Assembly: GCA_902572395.1 (NCBI GenBank)
Contig: CACGFX010000001.1
Location: 1 to 64,000, forward strand
Origin: an uncultured Synechococcaceae cyanobacterium
GTDB taxonomy: Bacteria > Cyanobacteriota > Cyanobacteriia > PCC-6307 > Cyanobiaceae
Length of the DNA: 64,000 nucleotides
Direction of reading: 5' to 3'
Below the pieces are notes generated by a model. That model was not told the origin of the DNA. It saw only the letters and a program-made list of their open reading frames with translations, and did no database searches. Below, piece by piece: positions 19,923 to 29,263 of this stretch; the first letter of the stretch is position 1, and the number at the start of each line of letters is the position of its first letter. The translations under genes and the position numbers were made by a program.

Positions 19923-20780
19923 CTAGGGTGTCCACTTATAATCAGAAAAGTCTGGTGGACGCTTTTCAAGAAAGGCATCTCTACCTTCTTGAGCTTCTTC
20001 AGTCGCATAGAATAATTGAGTTGCGTATCCAGATAATTCTTGAATACCCGCAATCCCATCATTCTCCGCATTGAATGAAGCTTTGAGGATACGAATAGCA
20101 GTTGGACTATTTCGTAAAATCTCTCTTGCCCAGATTACACCCTCAGCTTCTAATTCTTCAATCTTTGTAATTGCATTTATCAAGCCCATCTTAAGAGCTT
20201 CCTTGGAATTATATTTTCTACATAAAAACCAAATTTCTTTTGCTTTTCTTTGACCAACAAGTCTTGCCAAATAACTAGATCCAAAACCGGCATCAAAACT
20301 ACCAACTCTTGGACCTGTTTGACCAAATATTGCATTTTCAGATGCGATACTGAGATCGCAAATTAAATGAAGTACCTGGCCTCCTCCAATTGCAAAACCA
20401 GGAACTAAGGCAATAACCACTTTAGGCAAACTTCTTATTAATCTTTGAAGTGCAAGTACATTTAATCTCTGCTTCCCTTCATCATTTTTATATCCATTTT
20501 CACCTCTTACACTCTGATCACCTCCAGAGCAAAAAGAATAAATACCTTTCTTGTCAGGTCCCGCCCCTGTAAAGAGAACTACACCAATAGTTTCATCATT
20601 TCTTACGATATTAAATGCGTTAATGAGTTCATCTACGGTTTGTGGCCTAAATGCATTTCTTTTTTCAGGCCGATTAATTGCAATTCTCGCAATACCCTCA
20701 TCTGATTTATGAAACAATATATCTTCATAAGATTTGTATTCTGACCAATTTAAAGTTGTTTTACCGGGTAATACTTGCAT
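19923..20780 (-). CDS. menB: 1,4-dihydroxy-2-naphthoyl-CoA synthase
   Basis: This crotonase-fold enzyme closes the naphthoquinone ring in phylloquinone (vitamin K1) synthesis, which supplies photosystem I. It has 285 residues. Crotonase oxyanion-hole regions are visible ([11 protein letters not shown], then [20 protein letters not shown]), together with the MenB-specific [19 protein letters not shown]. It lies directly downstream of menD with a 35-base gap, so the two phylloquinone genes are probably co-transcribed. Confidence 0.96.
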   Translation of the reverse strand: MQVLPGKTTLNWSEYKSYEDILFHKSDEGIARIAINRPEKRNAFRPQTVDELINAFNIVRNDETIGVVLFTGAGPDKKGIYSFCSGGDQSVRGENGYKNDEGKQRLNVLALQRLIRSLPKVVIALVPGFAIGGGQVLHLICDLSIASENAIFGQTGPRVGSFDAGFGSSYLARLVGQRKAKEIWFLCRKYNSKEALKMGLINAITKIEELEAEGVIWAREILRNSPTAIRILKASFNAENDGIAGIQELSGYATQLFYATEEAQEGRDAFLEKRPPDFSDYKWTP

Positions 20781-20815
20781 GAAACCTAATTATTCAAAAA
20801 TAGAAAATGATAAAT

Positions 20816-22579
20816 TTAACTGCCAATTATTTTTTCTAGCAGGGCATTTTTTTCACAACTTTCACTTTCTGGATCAATATCAACTTTAATTATTACAGAT
20901 TTCTTGATAGAAATGCTCCAATCGAATGCCTCACGTAATTTTTTAAAATTTGCCACACTCTTTAACTTTACTTTATAGCCCTCTGCGAGTTTTGACCATT
21001 TTATTTCTTTTGGCATAAGAAAAAGTTTCTTTAATTCATCTTCTTTTAAATTTTTTTTATAAATACGATTAAATATATTTCCGCCATTATTATTTATCAA
21101 AAGAATTGTTAAATTCATGTCGATTGAATTTTCAATCAGCCAACCATTTATATCATGGATAAAAGCCAAATCTCCAGTCACAAGAAGTAGAGGATTTTTA
21201 ATTCTAGAAATACCTAATGCAAGAGATAAAGTACCGTCTATGCCGGAAGCTCCTCTAAAGCTAAAACAATTTCTTGTTAAAGTACCATTCTCAGAAAATG
21301 TAAGCCAATCTCTAATCGGGCTACTCGCGGAGAGCATTATAGGATTTTCAGCTGGCCAAAGTTTTGGAACAAGATTTGCAAGCATATACTCAGTAATTTG
21401 ATTATCTTGAGTAATTTGCTCTTTTAAAATTCCTTTTATCTGCTTGCCTTCCTCTATTAAATCTAGAGCCATCGGAGTAAGAGACTTTTTGTTTTTTTCG
21501 TTAATAGATAATTCCTCTAACAATAGAGTAGTAAAATTTGATAGCCCAAAATCATATTCCAATGATTTTTTTATAGGGTCCAATTTTCTAAAGTTTTTTT
21601 CTTTTATAAGAATTTGTATCCCTTCGAAGTTTGTTAAAAAATTCTCCAAATCAATTGAGGATGACATAGGGCCAAGCCTCAAAAGTTGATGGCAACTTAC
21701 TGAATTTTTATTTTTTCTTAAGACTAATTCCCAATTAACTACTAAACCTCTCAAATCAGAACAAACGCCTGAAACAGGATCAGCAAATACTGGCCAACCA
21801 GTAATTTCTTGTAATTGCTCTAAAGATTTATTGAAAGAAGTTAAATCATTTATGGAACCTTGATAGGGACCCACCAATATAATGCCGGATTCATCTAAAT
21901 TTAAACTTTTTGAAATTTCTAAGAATTTTTTTTTATCAGACTTTATTTCAACATCCTGAAATATGTATTTTTTCTTTAAATAAATTCTCTCAAAAACCTC
22001 TAAAATATTTTTTTTATTAAATAATGAAATAGCTAAAGGCTTATCAATAGGAATATTTAAATGAATAGGACCAGGGAAGCTTGATATTTGTTTCTCAGTT
22101 ATTCTAACTAAATTTAAGATTTCATTTTCTTGTGTTTCATGAAGTCCATTTAGATTTGTACTTAAAACTCTTCTGCAGACTGAACTCAAAAAAATTTCTT
22201 GATTTACTGTTTGATTAGCGCCACAGTCTTTTAATCTTAAGGGTCTATCAGCAGTAAGAAATATAATACCTTTACAAGATCGGTCTGCCTCAACTGCTGC
22301 TGGCAATAAATTACTTACGGCAGTCCCAGAAGTGGTAATTACTAAAGAAAGATTACCCGATGCAGCAGAAATTCCAAGAGAGTGGAATCCCGCAGATCTC
22401 TCATCTATTGAATTATAAATATTTACCAGTCCTAATTTATTTAATTCTCCAGCAGCTATTGCTAAAGGTGCTGATCTACTACCAGGACATAGTATTAAAT
22501 TCTGAACTCCTATTTTTATAAGAAGATTCAAAAGTTGTAAACTTCTAAGAAAATTTTTGCATTCAATAGATGATGTCAT
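20816..22579 (-). CDS. menD: 2-succinyl-5-enolpyruvyl-6-hydroxy-3-cyclohexene-1-carboxylate synthase
   Basis: This thiamine-diphosphate enzyme joins 2-oxoglutarate with isochorismate in the phylloquinone pathway. It has 587 residues. [13 protein letters not shown] at the N-terminus and the [15 protein letters not shown] segment are typical of MenD. The ThDP/Mg site is visible as [12 protein letters not shown] followed by [11 protein letters not shown]. It is divergent from lepB across 49 bases and leads the menD-menB-glgA-murF series. Confidence 0.95.
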   Translation of the reverse strand: MTSSIECKNFLRSLQLLNLLIKIGVQNLILCPGSRSAPLAIAAGELNKLGLVNIYNSIDERSAGFHSLGISAASGNLSLVITTSGTAVSNLLPAAVEADRSCKGIIFLTADRPLRLKDCGANQTVNQEIFLSSVCRRVLSTNLNGLHETQENEILNLVRITEKQISSFPGPIHLNIPIDKPLAISLFNKKNILEVFERIYLKKKYIFQDVEIKSDKKKFLEISKSLNLDESGIILVGPYQGSINDLTSFNKSLEQLQEITGWPVFADPVSGVCSDLRGLVVNWELVLRKNKNSVSCHQLLRLGPMSSSIDLENFLTNFEGIQILIKEKNFRKLDPIKKSLEYDFGLSNFTTLLLEELSINEKNKKSLTPMALDLIEEGKQIKGILKEQITQDNQITEYMLANLVPKLWPAENPIMLSASSPIRDWLTFSENGTLTRNCFSFRGASGIDGTLSLALGISRIKNPLLLVTGDLAFIHDINGWLIENSIDMNLTILLINNNGGNIFNRIYKKNLKEDELKKLFLMPKEIKWSKLAEGYKVKLKSVANFKKLREAFDWSISIKKSVIIKVDIDPESESCEKNALLEKIIGS

Positions 22580-22628
22580 AATTTATATAAATACTTTGGG
22601 ATTCCCTCATAACTGAATTAAATAAAAC

Positions 22629-23213
22629 ATGTCTACAACACAAGAAAAAAGAAATTCAATACTAAAGGATTTAAAAAATCTTTTAATCTGGATATCTATT
22701 GCTTTAATTATACGATGGCAGGTTATAGAGCCAAGATGGATCCCATCCGGTTCAATGCTTCCAACTCTTCAAATACAAGATAAAATTCTTGTTGAGAAAG
22801 TAACACCCAAAATCATATCCAAATCAAATCTTTCAAAATTAAAAAATAAAATAGTTGTTTTTAACGTTCCTGAACAATTAATTAATGCTGGTTATGAAGC
22901 AGATACTGCACTAATAAAAAGAGTAATTGGAATACCTGGAGATAAGGTAGAAGTAAGAGACGGTAACCTTTACTTAAATGATATCGCTCAAAGAAATTAC
23001 GTTTTTGACAAAAACATTAATTATTCTATAGGGCCTTTTATTGTGCCAGAAGAGTCATTGTGGGTGATGGGAGATAATAGAAATAACAGTATGGACTCAC
23101 ATATTTGGGGTTTTTTGCCATATGAAAAGGTTATTGGTAAGGCTATTTTTAGATATTGGCCATTTAATAAAATTGGACCTATTCGATTCCCTGCTCTTAA
23201 TAATTTAAATTAA
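22629..23213 (+). CDS. lepB: Signal peptidase I
   Basis: This membrane-anchored serine protease removes signal peptides from exported proteins. It has 194 residues, with a transmembrane helix at about 20-33. The nucleophile Ser is in IPSGSMLPTL and the general-base Lys in ALIKRVIGIPGDKVE. The conserved GDNRNNSMDSHIWG box is near residue 150. It is divergent from menD, and the DUF760 gene follows 45 bases later on the same strand. Confidence 0.95.
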   Translation: MSTTQEKRNSILKDLKNLLIWISIALIIRWQVIEPRWIPSGSMLPTLQIQDKILVEKVTPKIISKSNLSKLKNKIVVFNVPEQLINAGYEADTALIKRVIGIPGDKVEVRDGNLYLNDIAQRNYVFDKNINYSIGPFIVPEESLWVMGDNRNNSMDSHIWGFLPYEKVIGKAIFRYWPFNKIGPIRFPALNNLN

Positions 23214-23258
23214 TGGGTACGTGATGTTGTAAGGTTTTTATATCTTGAAGTTGTAGAA

Positions 23259-23594
23259 ATGTTTAATCCAGAATTTCTTGCTACTGAAAATAATGATCCA
23301 AATGATGAGAATGATTTAATCCAATATTTACAAAAACAATCTCCTGAAGTTTTGCAAAGAGTAGCAAAATCAGCTAGTGAAGATATTCAAGAAATTATTA
23401 GGCATAATGTTCAAGGTCTTCTTGGAATGCTGCCTTCAGATCAATTTGATGTAAAAATAACATCTTCAAAAGATAATATTGCTAATTTATTATCTTCTGC
23501 AATGATGACGGGATATTTCTTAAGACAAATGGAGCAAAGAAAAGAGCTTGAACAAACTCTTAAAAATGATGAAAACATGTCTATTGAAGAATAA
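23259..23594 (+). CDS. DUF760 family protein
   Basis: This is a 111-residue soluble helical protein. The segments PEVLQRVAKSASEDIQEII, HNVQGLLGMLP and NLLSSAMMTGYFLRQMEQR match the DUF760 family, which is restricted to cyanobacteria and plastids and has no well-defined activity. It follows lepB, and it converges on the DUF4336 gene with only five bases between stop codons. Confidence 0.85.
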   Translation: MFNPEFLATENNDPNDENDLIQYLQKQSPEVLQRVAKSASEDIQEIIRHNVQGLLGMLPSDQFDVKITSSKDNIANLLSSAMMTGYFLRQMEQRKELEQTLKNDENMSIEE

Positions 23595-23599
23595 TAGTT

Positions 23600-24772
23600 T
23601 TAAAGATTTACATCTTCAGGAATTATTCCTAGTGCAAACAACTTTTGATATAAACCCATCAAAAATTTATTATCCTCAGGTAGTTTGTCCCACTTTTGGG
23701 AATTAATTTCATTAATTAATTTTTGACAATCTTCTATTGTAAATTTTATAGGTGCTGAAAAATGAGCTGGAATTAAATATTCCATATCTTCAAAAGACTT
23801 GATATTTTCTAGCCATTTAAGTAATACTTCTTTTGAACGGGGAAAAATTAGTTTTTGTAAAACTGGTGCCACTTGAATCTTAGGAGTATCTTCACCCATT
23901 ATTTCAACAAGAGAGGATTCCCAATCTTCGTCCCATAAAAAGGGATAAATACCGAAATGAGATCTCCAATTTCTAAGATCTTTTTTGAACGAATACTTAA
24001 ATATTTCTTTTAAAGTTGGAATATTTAATTTACCTGGTTTCAAAAAAGATGAAAATAAGACTAACCTTTTCCAGCCTTTTTTTCTTTGTTCAATGGAGTC
24101 AATCAAAGGTTCATCTCCTCTCTCTCTAGAATGAAAAAGAAGTGGAGTTGGATCAAAATTAAATATCTCAGGTGGAGTAGAGTCTATTCCAACTATTGCG
24201 TCTGTTACATGAAGAGTTTTCGTAGAATAATGGAAACAGCTTATCTCCTGATATCTTCCAAGTCCTAAATTCAGTGGGCCTAATGAAGACCATTTAAATG
24301 AGTTCGTATGTGGAGTACCTTCCTCAAACAGTATTCTTGATCTTTTTGATGGGATTCCTAAAAAATCTAGTGGAAGATTGATGGGGAAACTCCACTGTCC
24401 AGGACAAATCCAAATTTCTGCATCTTTAAAAATTCTTGAAAGAGCTGGCAGTCCGATTTTATGTTCTAGTCCAGAGGCGCTTGGGAGAATTATTGTTTTT
24501 ACTTTGCCGTGAATCGCAATTAATTTTTCTAACTCATTTATTAATTCTTTTGTAGGAGGCAGTGGGTTTATTAGCATCAACCCATTATCAACCTTTATTA
24601 CCGTCATTCTTATTGGAACCGCAACATAATAAAGTCCTTGAATTTGTTCTAAGGACCATATTTGATCAGGAATTAATTCTCTTAAGATTGTTTTCTTTTT
24701 CCCATAAGGATATAAGGGAAATAATGGCCACCAATACCAATTTTTATTTAACTTTTCTTCCACCACTATCAT
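23600..24772 (-). CDS. DUF4336 domain protein (metallo-beta-lactamase-fold-like)
   Basis: This 390-residue protein matches DUF4336, a cyanobacterial/plant family related in layout to metallo-beta-lactamase hydrolases (VDNGLMLINPLPPTKELI, then KTIILPSASGLEHKIGLPALSRIFKDAEIW). The N-terminal WYWWPLFPLYPYGKKKTI segment is aromatic-rich. The canonical HxHxDH metal motif is not evident, so catalysis is doubtful or different. Its ATG overlaps the stop of the upstream permease gene as ATGA (four bases), so it is co-translated with the metal ABC transporter. A role connected with manganese use is an inference from this context. Confidence 0.82.
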   Translation of the reverse strand: MIVVEEKLNKNWYWWPLFPLYPYGKKKTILRELIPDQIWSLEQIQGLYYVAVPIRMTVIKVDNGLMLINPLPPTKELINELEKLIAIHGKVKTIILPSASGLEHKIGLPALSRIFKDAEIWICPGQWSFPINLPLDFLGIPSKRSRILFEEGTPHTNSFKWSSLGPLNLGLGRYQEISCFHYSTKTLHVTDAIVGIDSTPPEIFNFDPTPLLFHSRERGDEPLIDSIEQRKKGWKRLVLFSSFLKPGKLNIPTLKEIFKYSFKKDLRNWRSHFGIYPFLWDEDWESSLVEIMGEDTPKIQVAPVLQKLIFPRSKEVLLKWLENIKSFEDMEYLIPAHFSAPIKFTIEDCQKLINEINSQKWDKLPEDNKFLMGLYQKLFALGIIPEDVNL

Positions 24773-25641
24773 TTATAAACAGCAAAAAATTTCTTTAACT
24801 TAAATATTCCGTATCTTGGAGCGAATAAAAAAGCGAATAAAAATATAAAAGTTTGTGCTAATACAATTGATCCACCTGTTTCAAGATCAAACCAAAAACT
24901 AATGTAGATTCCTATTAGGCTCGAGATAATTGCACTTAATACTGAAATTATTGTCATATTATCAAACTTATCCGTAAGTAAATATGCTGTAGCCCCTGGT
25001 GTAATCAACATAGCAACTACCAAAATAATTCCTACAGACTGCAATCCCACAACTGCTGCCAAAGATAAGCAGGTGAGGAGTAAATAATGAAGAAAACATA
25101 CGTTAATTCCAACAGTTTTTGCATGCCTAGGATCAAAACAATAAAGCATCAAATCTTTCCTAAAAATTGATAAAAGGATTACTACCAATAAAGAAATGAA
25201 AATGGTTTGTTTTACATCTGAAAGTGATATTCCTAATGGACTGCCAAAAAGGATAGAGTGCAAATCAATATTACTTTTAATTTTAGAAACTAATACAATT
25301 CCAAGAGCGAAAAATCCAGTAAATACTAACCCAATAACAGTATCTTCCTTAACCCTAGATTTCTGCTTAATAAACCCTATCAATGCTACAGAACCAACTC
25401 CGAAAATAAATGCCCCTAATGAGAAAGGAAGACCTAATGCATAAGCAACCACAACACCAGGCATTACTGAATGTGACACTGCATCTCCCATTAAAGCCCA
25501 TCCTTTAAGAGTTAAATAACTAGATAGGAAACCACAAACAGCTGCCACTAATGAACTCATAAGAAGTGCTTTTCTCATAAAGTCATGAGTTAAAGGGTCT
25601 GTTATGAATGAATCTAAAGTTAAAAAAGAACAGAGCTCCAT
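24769..25641 (-). CDS. mntB: Metal ABC transporter permease (MntB/ZnuB family)
   Basis: This is an integral membrane subunit of 290 residues with about eight hydrophobic segments. It belongs to the ABC-3 family (KGWALMGDAVSHSVMPGVVVAYALG near the N-terminus is the family hallmark, partly quoted as a landmark). With the neighbouring ATPase and binding protein it would import manganese or a related divalent cation. The gene is 12 bases downstream of the ATPase gene, and its last four bases overlap the DUF4336 start. Confidence 0.9.
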   Translation of the reverse strand: MELCSFLTLDSFITDPLTHDFMRKALLMSSLVAAVCGFLSSYLTLKGWALMGDAVSHSVMPGVVVAYALGLPFSLGAFIFGVGSVALIGFIKQKSRVKEDTVIGLVFTGFFALGIVLVSKIKSNIDLHSILFGSPLGISLSDVKQTIFISLLVVILLSIFRKDLMLYCFDPRHAKTVGINVCFLHYLLLTCLSLAAVVGLQSVGIILVVAMLITPGATAYLLTDKFDNMTIISVLSAIISSLIGIYISFWFDLETGGSIVLAQTFIFLFAFLFAPRYGIFKLKKFFAVYK

Positions 25642-25653
25642 ATAATTTAAAAT

Positions 25654-26418
25654 TTAGGATTCAGGTCCAAACAAGAAATCAGGTGAGATTCCTCCAAAAG
25701 TAGTTGTAATATTTTCAGGGGTAAACACTTCAGAGGTCTCGCCATACGCTACAACAGTTTTATTTATTAAAAGAACCAAATCACAAAATTCACGGACATG
25801 AATCATATCGTGAGTTGATAATAATATAGTTTTCCCCTCATTTTTAAATTGAATAAATAATTCCGAGATAAGTTTCTCAGTTCTTATATCAACACCTGAA
25901 AAAGGCTCATCAAGAAGTAATATTGACGCCCTTTGCGCAATTGCTCTAGCTAAAAAAGTTCGTTTTCTCTGACCTCCAGATAAGTTTCCAATAGGTGTAG
26001 ATAAATGATCAGTAAGATCAACTCTCTCAATAGCATCTTTAACCGCCTGAACATCAGACTCTCTAGGACACCTAAAAATGTTCATCGAACCATATCTTCC
26101 CATCATCACTACATCCCAAACATTTATTGGAAATTGACTATCAATTCCCTCACTCTGAGGAACATATGCAATTGTCTGATCTTTTTGAGCAGATCTTACA
26201 GACTCTCCATTAATTCTAATTTTTCCCTTTGAAATATTTACAAAGCCAGTTAGAGCATTAAAAAAAGTTGTTTTACCAGCCCCGTTCATCCCTACTAACC
26301 CACAAATCTGGCCAGGTTTCAATCTTAAATTGGCATCATACAAAGCCACCTTACCGTTGTAATCTACGCAAATATTTTCTGCATCAATCCTAAAGTTGTG
26401 ATATTTAATTGATTCCAT
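25654..26418 (-). CDS. mntA: Metal ABC transporter ATP-binding protein
   Basis: This is the ATPase subunit, 254 residues. Walker A is GMNGAGKTTFFN, the Q-loop VPQSEGID, the ABC signature LSGGQRKRTFLARA, Walker B ILLLDEPFSG and the switch His is in LLSTHD. It belongs to the MntA/ZnuC class by operon and sequence. It lies between the binding-protein and permease genes with gaps of three and 12 bases. Confidence 0.92.
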   Translation of the reverse strand: MESIKYHNFRIDAENICVDYNGKVALYDANLRLKPGQICGLVGMNGAGKTTFFNALTGFVNISKGKIRINGESVRSAQKDQTIAYVPQSEGIDSQFPINVWDVVMMGRYGSMNIFRCPRESDVQAVKDAIERVDLTDHLSTPIGNLSGGQRKRTFLARAIAQRASILLLDEPFSGVDIRTEKLISELFIQFKNEGKTILLSTHDMIHVREFCDLVLLINKTVVAYGETSEVFTPENITTTFGGISPDFLFGPES

Positions 26419-26421
26419 AAT

Positions 26422-27321
26422 TCAAAAAAGCCCTTTTTTAATTAAATTCAAATTATGCTCAAGCATTTTTATATAGGAGCTAGCAGGGCCACTATCATCA
26501 GATAATGAATCAACAAAAAGATTTCCTCCAAAATTAGCCCCAGTTTCGTTTGCAACAATCATTTGAGATTCGTTACTTACAGTACTTTCGCAAAATACAG
26601 ATGGGACATTTTTTTCTTTAACTAGTGAAATTGTTCTTGTCATTCTTTTGGGCGTAATTTGACTCTCAGCATTAACTGGCCATAAATAAACTTCCTCTAA
26701 TCCATAATCATTTGTTAAATACGAAAAAGCACCTTCACAACTTACTAGATACCTCCTTTCTTTATTTAAGTTTTTAATAAAAAGTGAGAATTCTTTATCT
26801 ATTTTAGAGAGTTTATCTTTATAAATTTTTCCATTTGCTTCAAATAATGTCCTTTTGGATGGCCTCAATTCTGATAAAGAATCCACCAGAATATCTACGT
26901 ATAGGATCCCTCTTTTTGGAGAAATCCAGGCATGAGGATTGGGTTTCCCTTTATAAAAATCTTCACTGATAAAAATAGGATCTAAATCTTCCGCGACAGT
27001 AATTCTTTTAACTTTTAAATTAGAAACAAATTTTTCAGCCCATAATTCAAATCCAAATCCATTATCAATAAAAACAAAAGCACTAGAGGCATTTACCAAA
27101 TCGCTCGGAGTTGGTTGGTAGCCATGAACTTCAACTCCAGGTTTCGTTATTGATCTAACAATAAAATCATCTTTAGCAACATTGCTAATTATGTCCGCCA
27201 AAACAGTGAAACTTGCCAGTATTACTTCTTTACTTTCATTTTTATTTGATATTCTTTTGCACGAGCTTGAAGTAAGAGAAAGCAGAAGTAACAAACTAAA
27301 AAAAAGAATTTTTTTTCTCAT
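26422..27321 (-). CDS. mntC: Metal ABC transporter substrate-binding lipoprotein (manganese type)
   Basis: This is the periplasmic cluster A-I binding protein, 299 residues. The N-terminus is a lipoprotein-type signal ending near SSSCKR. Metal ligands can be placed at His in VHGYQPTPSD, His in NPHAWISP, and Glu/Asp in the C-terminal half (for example CEGAF and FVDSLSDDSGP). No His-rich loop is present, and YLWPVNAESQITP resembles MntC. Both points favour Mn over Zn, but the metal is an inference. It heads the mntCAB-DUF4336 operon. Confidence 0.88.
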   Translation of the reverse strand: MRKKILFFSLLLLLSLTSSSCKRISNKNESKEVILASFTVLADIISNVAKDDFIVRSITKPGVEVHGYQPTPSDLVNASSAFVFIDNGFGFELWAEKFVSNLKVKRITVAEDLDPIFISEDFYKGKPNPHAWISPKRGILYVDILVDSLSELRPSKRTLFEANGKIYKDKLSKIDKEFSLFIKNLNKERRYLVSCEGAFSYLTNDYGLEEVYLWPVNAESQITPKRMTRTISLVKEKNVPSVFCESTVSNESQMIVANETGANFGGNLFVDSLSDDSGPASSYIKMLEHNLNLIKKGLF

Positions 27322-27340
27322 ATTTAACCTTCATACTAGA

Positions 27341-28729
27341 TTATGAACTAAAAGATATTTTCATAAGTGGTTTTCTAAGATCAGAAATAAATCCTTGCCA
27401 ATTTATTTTTTCTTTTTCAAAAGCTTTTTCAACAATTTTCTCAGAATTTTTCTTTATAAAATCCAAATCAGGTTCTTCTACTCCTTTTGTAATTGCCATA
27501 AAATCAGCCAAAGAACTTGATACTACTCTTGTTAAATAAGCAGCACTTACAGCCTGAAATGTTCCAGAAACAAGCCAATTTGGTCCATGTAATTTTGTTA
27601 TGCCAATTAGAGTCTGTCCACTCCATTCAATAACCCCCTGAGCAATTGCAGTCTTTAAAATCTCTTTAGAAACTTTATCTAAAATTTCAGGAGACCAACT
27701 ACATCCCCATATAGACTTAATTTCTTTAATCATTAATGAATTTAGTACTGTCATTGCCATAACATCAATTGATGGGATAGGAGATAAGAAAACAGTTGTC
27801 GCCACAAGAATTTGATTTTTTCTTTGTATACCTTTTAACTGCATTCTTCTTATCCCTTCAATTTCAGATTGCCAAGCAACATGAAGTTCTTTCAAAAGCC
27901 TTTTTTTTGTGTTTTCAATATTTTTAGATGAACTTATGAAAAACTTCCTTAACGAAAAAGGAATATTTATTATTTCATTCTTATTCACATCAAAAGTAAT
28001 AATTTTATTTATAAAGTCACTTGAAATTTGCGACTTTAGATCTTCTATCTGATTTTTGGCTTCTATTTCGTTGGAAGTTAAAGCCACTAACCAGATTGGC
28101 ATATTTTTAGGAAACTTTTCCAGCCACAAAAAATCATTTGCCGACAAAGGCAGGTTTAAAAAATACAAGATTGCATCACTTTTCAAAGCCTCTTCTGGAA
28201 TAACTTGAGAAGAATTGTATTTAGGCAGTTTTTCATATAAATCAAAGTCAAACTTATCTACTTTAAAATGACTTTTTAGAACAGACTGACAACTTTGATA
28301 ATCTTTTTGCCCAATGAAACTTATTTTTTCTTTTTCAAATCTATTAAGAATCGATTCAAGTGTTTTTTGTCTTTTTGAATTCTGTTTTTCTAATTCATTT
28401 GTTGCTTCAAGTTCTTCAAAAAAATTTAAATCTTCATTACATAGATTTATCCAACCATCTAAATTATTTGGCTCATTAAATTTAGGCTTATCATTCTTCA
28501 AGTAAAAATATCCCCCCAAACACAACGTAAAAAATCCTATCGAGCCTCCTGCAAAATGAATTAGGTCACTGACAAACCATTCCCCAAAACATAATAATAA
28601 TAGAATAATAATAAGATTTTTTTTCGGAAACTTTATGAAATCCTTTAAAAGGTTGTCTTTACTAATATCAAACACAATACTTGATTTTTCTAATTTTATT
28701 TTAATGCAAGTTATGAATGAGAAAAGCAA
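27341..28729 (-). CDS. DUF697 protein with degenerate GTPase-like region
   Basis: This 462-residue membrane-associated protein has two hydrophobic segments near residues 37-80. A middle region has the layout of a small GTPase, but its P-loop position reads SFIGQKDYQSCQSV and lacks the GK[ST] core. A C-terminal DUF697 domain follows (SPIPSIDVMAMTVLNSLMIKEI and AIAQGVIEW). DUF697 occurs with GTPase domains of the YcjF/Era-like type in cyanobacteria. The track start is a TTG. A GTG at 28675 (giving MVFDISKDN) is an equally plausible start. It lies 19 bases upstream of mntC, so it may share the transcript. Confidence 0.78.
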   Translation of the reverse strand: MLFSFITCIKIKLEKSSIVFDISKDNLLKDFIKFPKKNLIIILLLLCFGEWFVSDLIHFAGGSIGFFTLCLGGYFYLKNDKPKFNEPNNLDGWINLCNEDLNFFEELEATNELEKQNSKRQKTLESILNRFEKEKISFIGQKDYQSCQSVLKSHFKVDKFDFDLYEKLPKYNSSQVIPEEALKSDAILYFLNLPLSANDFLWLEKFPKNMPIWLVALTSNEIEAKNQIEDLKSQISSDFINKIITFDVNKNEIINIPFSLRKFFISSSKNIENTKKRLLKELHVAWQSEIEGIRRMQLKGIQRKNQILVATTVFLSPIPSIDVMAMTVLNSLMIKEIKSIWGCSWSPEILDKVSKEILKTAIAQGVIEWSGQTLIGITKLHGPNWLVSGTFQAVSAAYLTRVVSSSLADFMAITKGVEEPDLDFIKKNSEKIVEKAFEKEKINWQGFISDLRKPLMKISFSS

Positions 28730-28840
28730 AAATTCATAAGTCGTTAATCAAAAGATAAAAAATTAAGGCTTTTCAAAAGACTTATTGCATAACAAGATGC
28801 TAAGTTAATAGACTATTTAAATAACTTAAGAAAAATCAAG

Positions 28841-29263
28841 ATGTCTAATTCAAATTTCAGCAATAATCCTGGACAAGAAAATTATAGAGGTCGTTCTAAC
28901 AATGAAAGATCTAATTTCAGAGATAGATCGGGCGGCAGAAGAGACGGAGGAGGATTTCGCATAAGATTGAGTGATAACGAAATGAAAGCTGTTAAATCAA
29001 TACAAGAGACCTTTCAATTGAGATCTACGGTTGCAGTTCTAGGTTTCTCTGTTAGAACACTTAGCGAAATGATCAAAGATGAAAAATTGATTGAATCAAT
29101 CACAGAATATGCAAAAAATAATAAAAACTCTTCTCCGAATAGACAATCACAAAATCATTATGAAGAAAAGACAAAAACAGCGCCTGACCCTTTTGCAAGA
29201 CCTGTTAAAAGTTCATCAACTGAAGAGATCCAATCTAGCGAAGTAGAAGAGGATGGAAAATAA
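28841..29263 (+). CDS. Conserved hypothetical protein with RG-rich N-terminus
   Basis: This protein has 140 residues. The first 45 residues are rich in Arg, Gly, Asn and Ser (RGRSNNERSNFRDRSGGRRDGGG), a composition seen in RNA-binding tails. A compact helical core follows at about 46-95 (LSDNEMKAVKSIQETFQLRS and VLGFSVRTLSEMI), then a disordered acidic/Ser-rich end. I know no firm family. Its stop overlaps the trpS start by 11 bases, so the two are translationally coupled. A role in RNA handling is a guess from composition only. Confidence 0.7.
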   Translation: MSNSNFSNNPGQENYRGRSNNERSNFRDRSGGRRDGGGFRIRLSDNEMKAVKSIQETFQLRSTVAVLGFSVRTLSEMIKDEKLIESITEYAKNNKNSSPNRQSQNHYEEKTKTAPDPFARPVKSSSTEEIQSSEVEEDGK

